Positions 1 through 4,408 of a stretch of DNA of 5,111 bases are shown piece after piece (position 1 is the stretch's first letter; each line of letters opens with the position of its first letter). The stretch spans positions 1-5,111 of the forward strand of contig JALSSQ010000028.1 of the NCBI GenBank assembly GCA_026984165.1. The letters are read 5' to 3'. A model generated the notes under the pieces. It was not told where the DNA came from and did no database searches. It was given only the letters and a program-made list of their open reading frames with translations. This DNA is from Sulfurovum sp. GTDB taxonomy: Bacteria > Campylobacterota > Campylobacteria > Campylobacterales > Sulfurovaceae. The position numbers were made by a program, and so were the translations under genes.

Positions 1-1423
1 TTTGCCAGATAAAGCGATTGACCTTATAGATGAAGCCGCAGCCGAGCTCAAGATGCAAATAGAGTCAGAACCGACAGATTTGGCAAAAGCCAAACGTGAA
101 ATTTCGACACTTCAAGTGGAAAAAGAGGCGCTTAAAATGGAGGAGACCGACAAGAACGCTGCACGTCTTGAAGAGATAGAAAAAGAGCTTGCAGACCTTG
201 AAGAGAAACGTGTTTCCTTGCAAAATCAGTTTGATATGGAAAAAGATGTCTTTAACCAAATAGCAGAAATCAAGTCAAACATTGATGCGCTACGCACGCA
301 AGCTGAAAATGCCAAACGTTCTGGTGACTTCAATAAAGCTGCTGAGATAGAGTATGGACAAATACCTTCCCAAGAGGAGAAACTCAAAACACTTGAGACA
401 AAGTGGACTGAGATGATGAAGAGTGGCACACTGCTTAAAAACTCTGTCGATGAAGAGATGATAGCAAGTATTGTCAGCCGTTGGACAGGTATCTCTGTCT
501 CTAAGATGCTTCAAGGCGAAAAAGAGAAAATCTTAGCCATTGAGAGCATTTTACGCAAAGAGGTAGTAGGGCAAGATGAAGCACTCAAGGCAGTCTCACG
601 TGCCATCAAGCGTAACAAAGCAGGGCTTAGTGATACCAACAGACCTATTGGTAGTTTTATGTTCTTAGGACCAACAGGTGTGGGTAAAACACAAGTAGCA
701 AAAACGCTTGCGAAGTTCTTGTTTGACTCTGAGAAGTCACTCATACGCATCGATATGTCTGAGTACATGGAAAAGCACGCTGCCTCACGTTTAGTAGGTG
801 CGCCTCCAGGGTATGTAGGATATGATGAAGGTGGACAGCTCACAGAAGCGGTACGTCGTAAACCATACTCCGTGGTACTCTTTGATGAGATAGAAAAAGC
901 ACACCCTGATGTCTTTAACACACTTTTGCAAGTGCTGGATGATGGACGTTTGACAGACAACAAAGGAGTGACAGTTGACTTTAAAAATACCATTATCATC
1001 ATGACCTCCAACATCGCGTCTGACAAGATTATGGAGTTTAAAGATCCTGATGACAGACGTGTTGCGGTACAAGAAGAACTCAAAAAACACTTTAAACCAG
1101 AGTTTTTGAACCGTCTTGATGAGCAAGTGATTTTCAATCCTCTCAACTTAGAGGCGATCACAAGTATTGTTGATATCTTGTTTAGAGATATTCAGAAAAA
1201 ACTTGAAGAGCGTGATATTACTATTAGCCTAACTCAAAATGCCAAAGCTTACATAGCCGAAGCAGGATTTGACCCAGTCTATGGTGCGCGTCCACTCAAA
1301 CGTGCATTGTACGAAGTGGTAGAGGACAAACTCGCAGAGCTTATTTTGGAAGACAAAGTCGTTGAAGGCTCAAACGTAACCTTTGATGTGCAAAATGGGG
1401 AGATAAAAGTTGATATTTTATAA
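1..1423 (+). CDS. clpB: ATP-dependent disaggregase ClpB, C-terminal 473 residues (5' partial)
   Basis: ClpB is a cytosolic hexameric AAA+ ATPase that pulls polypeptides out of aggregates together with DnaK/DnaJ/GrpE. The first full codon is at base 2 and reads Leu (LPDKAIDLIDEAA, the end of the first ATPase domain), so the TTG there is internal and not a start. About 385 N-terminal residues are missing, judged against E. coli ClpB (857 aa). Visible in order (partial numbering): the charged coiled-coil middle domain at about 22-140, with the conserved EYGQIP near 117-122, which separates ClpB from ClpA; RWTGI at 160-164; NBD2 Walker A GPTGVGKT at 223-230; pore loop GYVGYD at 270-275; Walker B VVLFDE at 291-296; sensor-1 TSN at 335-337; arginine finger R371 in FLNRLDE; sensor-2 GAR at 428-430. 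No frameshift or missing catalytic residue is seen. The gene stops at TAA 1421-1423, just before a hairpin. Identification is by close motif-level similarity and is essentially certain. Confidence 0.97.
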   Translation, partial: LPDKAIDLIDEAAAELKMQIESEPTDLAKAKREISTLQVEKEALKMEETDKNAARLEEIEKELADLEEKRVSLQNQFDMEKDVFNQIAEIKSNIDALRTQAENAKRSGDFNKAAEIEYGQIPSQEEKLKTLETKWTEMMKSGTLLKNSVDEEMIASIVSRWTGISVSKMLQGEKEKILAIESILRKEVVGQDEALKAVSRAIKRNKAGLSDTNRPIGSFMFLGPTGVGKTQVAKTLAKFLFDSEKSLIRIDMSEYMEKHAASRLVGAPPGYVGYDEGGQLTEAVRRKPYSVVLFDEIEKAHPDVFNTLLQVLDDGRLTDNKGVTVDFKNTIIIMTSNIASDKIMEFKDPDDRRVAVQEELKKHFKPEFLNRLDEQVIFNPLNLEAITSIVDILFRDIQKKLEERDITISLTQNAKAYIAEAGFDPVYGARPLKRALYEVVEDKLAELILEDKVVEGSNVTFDVQNGEIKVDIL

Positions 1424-1430
1424 TCAACGA

Positions 1431-1457
1431 TTATTCCCAACTTTCTGTTGGGAATAA
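1431..1457. terminator. Hairpin between convergent clpB and small exported protein gene
   Basis: TTATTCCCAAC (1431-1441) and GTTGGGAATAA (1447-1457) form a perfect 11-bp stem with a 5-nt loop. It begins 7 bases after the clpB stop and lies 15 bases beyond the stop of the opposing small gene, where a shared bidirectional terminator would be expected. Neither strand has a clean U-tract after the stem, so Rho-independent activity is inferred from position and stem strength rather than shown. Confidence 0.65.
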
Positions 1458-1472
1458 ATGGAAGTAACGATA

Positions 1473-1661
1473 TTATTTGTCTTCTGATACTTCTTCTTTT
1501 GTACTATTTGTACTATTCGTATCACCCTCTGTTGGTGTTGGTACATCAGTATCTACGGCAACTGTAGCTGCCGTAGCATGTTCTACATTTTGCATATCAT
1601 CTGCTTGTATTGCTAGTGTTGTCATCGCCATTGCTGCGATTAAAATCATCATTTTTTTCAT
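1473..1661 (-). CDS. Small exported acidic protein (62 aa), function unknown
   Basis: I do not recognise a family. The N-terminus is a typical Sec signal peptide: MKK, then a hydrophobic core at about 4-18 (MMILIAAMAMTTLAI), with likely cleavage after Ala20 (AIQA|DD). The mature part would be about 42 residues, rich in D, E, T and V and lacking cysteine, so probably periplasmic or secreted and unstructured. It contains D47-T48-N49-S50-T51, which matches the bacterial D/E-x-N-x-S/T glycosylation sequon, and an NST-NST duplication encoded by a 9-bp tandem repeat. The ATG start is supported by a good ribosome site, AAAGGA (complement of 1668-1673), 6 bases upstream. The gene converges on clpB and stands alone on its strand. 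The signal peptide and ribosome site make this strand convincing; the overlapping plus-strand frame has neither. Confidence 0.72.
   Translation of the reverse strand: MKKMMILIAAMAMTTLAIQADDMQNVEHATAATVAVDTDVPTPTEGDTNSTNSTKEEVSEDK
1500..1517. repeat. Two tandem copies of a 9-bp unit
   Basis: TGTACTATT occurs at 1500-1508 and again, identically, at 1509-1517. On the minus strand it encodes the repeated tripeptide Asn-Ser-Thr in the C-terminal tail of the small exported protein. The length is a multiple of three, so copy-number change would keep the reading frame. Confidence 0.8.
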
Positions 1662-1683
1662 AAAATATCCTTTAATTTTTAGT

Positions 1684-1701
1684 TTCGAATTCTTATTCGA
1701 A
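1684..1701. promoter_or_regulatory. Palindrome TTCGAAT-n4-ATTCGAA upstream of the small exported protein gene
   Basis: TTCGAAT (1684-1690) and ATTCGAA (1695-1701) are perfect inverted 7-mers around a 4-base spacer. The site lies 22 bases upstream of the small exported gene's start and just downstream of its putative -10, so it could be an operator or a hairpin in the 5' leader. It also lies upstream of a plus-strand TATAAT and could affect the methyltransferase operon. The repeat is directly visible; the regulatory role is inference. Confidence 0.45.
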
Positions 1702-1708
1702 CAGGCAA

Positions 1709-1718
1709 AGTATAATAC
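1709..1718. promoter_or_regulatory. Overlapping divergent -10-like boxes
   Basis: TATAAT at 1711-1716 on the plus strand is a perfect sigma-70 -10 hexamer. Its complement reads GTATTATAC, which holds TATTAT- and TATACT-type hexamers for the minus strand. The minus reading would drive the small exported gene with a leader of roughly 40-45 nt. The plus reading would give the methyltransferase a leader of roughly 95 nt. No good -35 is seen on either strand; Campylobacterota promoters often lack one. Confidence 0.4.
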
Positions 1719-1780
1719 AAAAGTGTGACTCCAACCTTACTTATCAATTACCTAAATATTACCTCTTAGTAAAATTGATA

Positions 1781-1786
1781 TATACT
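1781..1786 (+). promoter_or_regulatory. Possible -10 box of the methyltransferase-lipoprotein unit
   Basis: TATACT sits 31 bases before the methyltransferase ATG and would give a leader of about 25 nt. The upstream sequence is AT-rich but has no consensus -35. This is an alternative to the TATAAT at 1711-1716; the sequence alone does not decide between them. Confidence 0.3.
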
Positions 1787-1817
1787 TCTTTGTTGTATTA
1801 AGACAAGGAATAAAATC

Positions 1818-2396
1818 ATGATACCTTTTAATCATCTTGGTTGGATATTTAAAACATTTGGTTCTTCTATTTATCCTAAAAAAGTACGTCAAGAACTCTG
1901 CACTTTTTTAACAGTACTCAAACGTAATGCAAAGATACTGGACGTAGGTGCAGGTACAGGAATCATGTGCAAATTTGCACATATATGTAGAAATGACCTT
2001 CATTTTACCGCTGTTGATCCCGCAGAGGGGATGCTTAAATTTTCTCCTACCTATGTTAGCACATACAAAGCTTCTGCTGAAGATTTACCTTTTGATGATA
2101 GTCATTTTGACTGTTTATTGATGGGAGAATCATTACACCATTTTCAAGATATTGATAAGGCTCTTCAAGAGTCTGCACGTGTTTTAAAAAATAAAGGAAA
2201 ACTTTTTATTTATGATTTTAATATAAGGACTTTTATGGGAAAAAATATTTGTCGCGGAGAAAAATTGCTTGGTGAACCCGGAAATTTTTTTGAACCAGAA
2301 ATCTTAAAACAAAAATTAGAGACATTTGGTTTTTTTGTCACTATCAAACATCATAAGTGGCGCTACACTATTTCTGCAATTTTGGAGAGAAAATGA
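1818..2396 (+). CDS. Class I SAM-dependent methyltransferase (Methyltransf_11-like), 192 aa
   Basis: This is a small cytosolic Rossmann-fold methyltransferase of the UbiE-like, Methyltransf_11 type. SAM-binding motif I is LDVGAGTG at 41-48; the acidic residue that binds the SAM ribose is probably D67 in AVDPAEGM; A87-E88-D89-L90-P91-F92 is the adenine-side motif; then FDCLLMGESLHHF at 97-109 and the post-motif ARVLKNKGKLFIYDFN at about 120-135. The substrate cannot be told: the family methylates quinones, small molecules, lipids, RNA and protein, and the C-terminal cap is short. There is no signal peptide or membrane segment. The ATG is preceded by AAGGAA (1805-1810) with 7-base spacing. The stop overlaps the next gene's start as ATGA, indicating one transcript and coupled translation. 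Base composition is clearly lower in GC than clpB or the nucleotidase, which suggests acquisition or weak constraint. Confidence 0.88.
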   Translation: MIPFNHLGWIFKTFGSSIYPKKVRQELCTFLTVLKRNAKILDVGAGTGIMCKFAHICRNDLHFTAVDPAEGMLKFSPTYVSTYKASAEDLPFDDSHFDCLLMGESLHHFQDIDKALQESARVLKNKGKLFIYDFNIRTFMGKNICRGEKLLGEPGNFFEPEILKQKLETFGFFVTIKHHKWRYTISAILERK

Positions 2397-2857
2397 AAAT
2401 TTTATTTATATTTTTATGGTTTATATTACTTATGGGATGTAGTGAAAAAATAGTCTCAAAAAAACCTCAAAAACCTACACCCTTGGCATGGAAAGTGCTT
2501 AAAACAGGAAACGAAATGATAAGAAATAAAGTCTTGGTAAAAGGTAGTTGCTGGGACTATATAGATTGTATTTATACAAAAGCTGGATGCCCTAGAACAG
2601 AAAGAAAAACTGTTTTTAACAGTCATAAACATGGTCCCTATGCAGATATAAAACAAATTAAACCTGGTGATTGGCTCTATTTTATAAATAGTTCATACCA
2701 CAATAGTGAGCATAGTGCAATTTTTATTCGATGGATTGATTTTAAACACAAAGAAGCACGGATGCTTAGTTACCAAGGTGAAGGGAAACGTAAACCTGCA
2801 CGTTATAAAAATTATATACTGGATAAAGTGTATCATATTATGCGAACAAAAAATTAA
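2393..2857 (+). CDS. Lipoprotein with NlpC/P60-like Cys...His arrangement, 154 aa
   Basis: The start at 2393 is chosen over an in-frame ATG at 2357 because it has GGAGAG (2384-2389) just upstream, forms an ATGA overlap with the methyltransferase stop, and directly yields a lipoprotein signal: MKILFIFLWFILLMGC, lipidated Cys16. Ser at +2 would favour the outer membrane if E. coli-type sorting applies. After a Lys/Pro-rich linker (about 17-30) comes a globular part with GSCWDY (C53 as possible nucleophile), IKPGDWLYF (89-97) and EHSAIF (H107 as possible partner). That order, Cys at a helix start, then a PGD turn, then His at a strand start, is what NlpC/P60 and CHAP cysteine hydrolases show, and PGD-[WL]-x-F is common in them. 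Those enzymes cut peptidoglycan stem peptides or other amide bonds. This assignment is inference from motif order; the protein is shorter than most full NlpC/P60 enzymes. No further gene follows in the operon. Confidence 0.75.
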   Translation: MKILFIFLWFILLMGCSEKIVSKKPQKPTPLAWKVLKTGNEMIRNKVLVKGSCWDYIDCIYTKAGCPRTERKTVFNSHKHGPYADIKQIKPGDWLYFINSSYHNSEHSAIFIRWIDFKHKEARMLSYQGEGKRKPARYKNYILDKVYHIMRTKN

Positions 2858-2876
2858 AGAAATTTTATATATTTCA

Positions 2877-2976
2877 TCTTAGGTAGTGATAAATGTCGGT
2901 TAACAAGGTTTGCTGGTGGACAAAACAATGCTTTTTAAAAGGAGGAAGAATAAAAATCAATTTTCACTACCTAAGA
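2877..2976. repeat. 100-bp element bounded by 19-bp imperfect inverted repeats
   Basis: The left end TCTTAGGTAGTGA (2877-2889) is matched exactly by its reverse complement at 2964-2976. Similarity continues inward past single mismatches, giving 17 of 19 matching positions between 2877-2895 and 2958-2976, around an interior of about 62 bases. The interior contains GGTTAACAAGG and GGAGGAAGAA and no obvious symmetry of its own apart from a weak TTTG/CAAA hairpin (2909-2924). It could be a MITE-like non-autonomous element, the fused ends of a decayed insertion sequence, or a long-stem structured RNA or terminator after the lipoprotein gene. No clear target duplication flanks it: the 8-mers on the two sides are ATATTTCA and ATGTTAGT. 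Confidence 0.6.
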
Positions 2977-2992
2977 ATGTTAGTAGTATAGC

Positions 2993-3019
2993 TAAATAAG
3001 ATAAAAATTATCTTAATTA
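2993..3019. terminator. AT-rich hairpin downstream of the 115-aa gene
   Basis: AAGATAA (2998-3004) pairs with TTATCTT (3008-3014) across a 3-base loop. The stem extends by T-A and, after one mismatch, by three further A-T pairs. It lies about 30-60 bases beyond the stop of the minus-strand gene and could end transcription from either side. It has almost no GC and no strong U-tract, so the call is weak. Confidence 0.3.
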
Positions 3020-3050
3020 AAAACTTATAACTATAATTTGTTTAAATTAT

Positions 3051-3398
3051 TTATCTTTTATAAACCAACCAATGTTCCATACGAAAAATATCTTCTGTTG
3101 CAGACAAACTTTTCCATCCATTACTTTCCAAATACATCATCTTATTGCCAAAATATCCTACAATATACTTTTCTTTATAGATAGGAAATGTCCCAGAGTC
3201 AAACATCGCAAAGATATCTTCATAAGATTTTGCAACTTCATAATAGGAAAAATCAAAGCTATGTAAAGCCATAAGTGCAGCATGTAGCATCTCATTTTTA
3301 TGCATGGAGAGGCTTAGTACATAGTAGGCAGGGTATGCCACAGCAGGGTCGTCAATGAGGTCTGAGATATAGAGTCTTTCTTTTTTCTTTTGATACAT
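3051..3398 (-). CDS. Hypothetical protein, 115 aa
   Basis: I do not recognise this protein. It has no signal peptide, no membrane segment and no Walker, zinc or helix-turn-helix motif, so it is probably cytosolic. Its make-up is that of a folded protein: rich in Tyr, Met, Phe and Ser, with a helical-looking middle (HKNEMLHAALMALHSFDFSY at about 33-52) and a more strand-like C-terminal half (EKYIVGYFGNKMMYLE at about 76-91). It has no cysteine, a basic start (MYQKKKER) and ends WLVYKR. The ATG is preceded by GGAAGA (complement of 3402-3407) at a short but usable distance. Its start overlaps a stop codon as TAATG, and the 22 codons before that stop are open in another frame. The gene is divergent from the nucleotidase and convergent with the lipoprotein unit. 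Its frame quality and ribosome site support it being real. Confidence 0.65.
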   Translation of the reverse strand: MYQKKKERLYISDLIDDPAVAYPAYYVLSLSMHKNEMLHAALMALHSFDFSYYEVAKSYEDIFAMFDSGTFPIYKEKYIVGYFGNKMMYLESNGWKSLSATEDIFRMEHWLVYKR

Positions 3399-3465
3399 TA
3401 TTCTTCCAATTCCTCTTTATTGTCTTTAAGTAGATAAATGGTTGTTACCTTGTAAAATTTTTGGC

Positions 3466-3473
3466 ATTATAAA
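3466..3473. promoter_or_regulatory. Overlapping divergent -10 boxes for the 115-aa gene and the nucleotidase
   Basis: On the plus strand TATAAA (3468-3473) lies 33 bases before the nucleotidase start. On the minus strand the same bases give a perfect TATAAT (complement of 3466-3471), which would give the 115-residue gene a leader of about 60 nt. Transcription from one direction would block the other. No consensus -35 is seen on either side, so both are tentative. Confidence 0.4.
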
Positions 3474-3506
3474 GTAAAACATACTAAAATACCCTAAAGG
3501 ATTTCT

Positions 3507-4397
3507 ATGGCTTATGATTTACAAGACAAACTGGTAATCGCCATCTCTTCTCGAGCGCTTTTTGACCTCGAAAAGGAGAATGCTATTTTTGACAAGGAAG
3601 GCTTGGAGTCTTACTATCTCCATCAGCTTACACATCTGAATAGTCCTCTTGGCAAAGGTTCTGCTTTTAGGTTTGTACAAAATCTGCTTGCCATCAACAA
3701 AAAGTTTGACAACAAACTCATAGAGGTCATCATCCTCTCTCGCAACAACGCAGCAACAGGCTTACGCATAGGGCACTCCATAGAGCACTATGCACTGGAT
3801 ATAGAACGTACAGGATGGACAGCAGGCACACCTGTGGCACGTTACTTGGAGGCATTTAAAGTAGATTTGTTTCTCTCTGCTTACGCACCAGACGTGGAAG
3901 AGGCAGTCAATACAGGTGTGGCAGCTGCCACTATACTCCCACATACACCCATGAGTTCCAAAGAGTCTGATATGGTCAAAATAGCCTTCGATGGAGATGC
4001 TGTTATCTTTGGAGGTGAAAGTGAAAAGGTCTATCAAGAGGGTGGACTTGATGCCTTTATCGCCCATGAACGTGAAAATGCCAAAAATCCACTCTCTAAA
4101 GGCCCTTTTTTTAAGTTTCTCAAAATCATTTCAGAGATACAAGACAGGTTTCCTATGGAGTCTTCACCCATACGCACTGCCCTTGTGACTGCTCGCAGTT
4201 TCTCTACCCATGAACGTGTATTGGGTACGCTAGAGGGGTGGGGTGTGCGTGTCGATGAAGCCTTTTTTCAAGGTGGTGTACAAAAGTATGAAGTTGTCAA
4301 AGCCTTTGGTGCAGATATCTTTTTTGATGACCAAGATGCGCATTTACAATACACAATGAAAGTGACACCCTCAGCCAAAGTACCCTACAGAGGCTGA
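3507..4397 (+). CDS. Cytosolic 5'-nucleotidase, cN-I (NT5C1) family, 296 aa
   Basis: This enzyme should remove the 5'-phosphate from nucleoside monophosphates (AMP and dNMPs in characterised vertebrate cN-I) in the cytosol, acting in purine/pyrimidine turnover. The family is recognised from an N-terminal half with ISSRALFDLE (13-22), the ILSRNNAATGLRIGHSIEHY region (76-95) and LFLSAYAPDVEEA, all characteristic of cN-IA/B. The HAD-type catalytic set follows: motif I FDGDAVIF at 161-168 with nucleophile D162 and acid/base D164, motif II in ALVTAR (T228), motif III lysine probably K260 in GGVQK, motif IV FFDDQD (D274, D275). Length is about that of bacterial members. The ATG has AAGGA (3497-3501) 5 bases upstream. 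There is no signal peptide. It ends 11 bases from the stop of convergent tgt, leaving hardly any intergenic space. The in vivo substrate is not deducible from sequence. Confidence 0.92.
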   Translation: MAYDLQDKLVIAISSRALFDLEKENAIFDKEGLESYYLHQLTHLNSPLGKGSAFRFVQNLLAINKKFDNKLIEVIILSRNNAATGLRIGHSIEHYALDIERTGWTAGTPVARYLEAFKVDLFLSAYAPDVEEAVNTGVAAATILPHTPMSSKESDMVKIAFDGDAVIFGGESEKVYQEGGLDAFIAHERENAKNPLSKGPFFKFLKIISEIQDRFPMESSPIRTALVTARSFSTHERVLGTLEGWGVRVDEAFFQGGVQKYEVVKAFGADIFFDDQDAHLQYTMKVTPSAKVPYRG

Positions 4398-4408
4398 TTT
4401 TGTATCGA

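Larger units (their letters stand above)
2858..3050. other. Non-coding AT-rich interval between convergent genes
   Basis: This interval separates the lipoprotein stop from the stop of the opposing 115-residue gene. It holds a 100-bp inverted-repeat element (2877-2976) and an AT-rich hairpin (2993-3019). I see no tRNA, recognised riboswitch or convincing reading frame. A 32-codon frame at 2893-2991 lacks support. Confidence 0.6.

Noticed and set aside
511..1161. Long open frame (216 codons) on the minus strand within clpB
   Set aside because: It is antisense to highly conserved ClpB NBD2 coding sequence; its Ser/Leu-rich translation is the usual shadow of such genes and it resembles no protein I know.
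1477..1728. Plus-strand 83-codon frame over the small exported gene
   Set aside because: It starts at TTG with no ribosome site. The opposite strand has a clean signal peptide, an ATG and an AAAGGA site.
2357..2392. Upstream in-frame ATG giving the lipoprotein 12 extra residues
   Set aside because: It lies inside the methyltransferase gene without a ribosome site and would mask the lipoprotein signal that begins at 2393.
2877..2976. Integron attC site or retron msr-msd RNA
   Set aside because: The ends lack the RYYYAAC/GTTRRRY core of attC, and no integrase or reverse transcriptase is in the window.
2877..2976. Small SRP RNA or a known riboswitch
   Set aside because: The size and closing stem fit loosely, but the conserved SRP tetraloop/GGAAGCAGCC-type region and common riboswitch core motifs are absent.
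2893..2991. 32-codon frame (MSVNKVCWWTKQCF...) inside the inverted-repeat element
   Set aside because: It runs across the right arm of the repeat, has only a weak AGG upstream, and matches nothing I recognise. Such a length is common by chance.
3762..4067. Minus-strand 101-codon frame within the nucleotidase
   Set aside because: It is a shadow of the well-conserved cN-I gene, with a cysteine-rich, non-protein-like composition.
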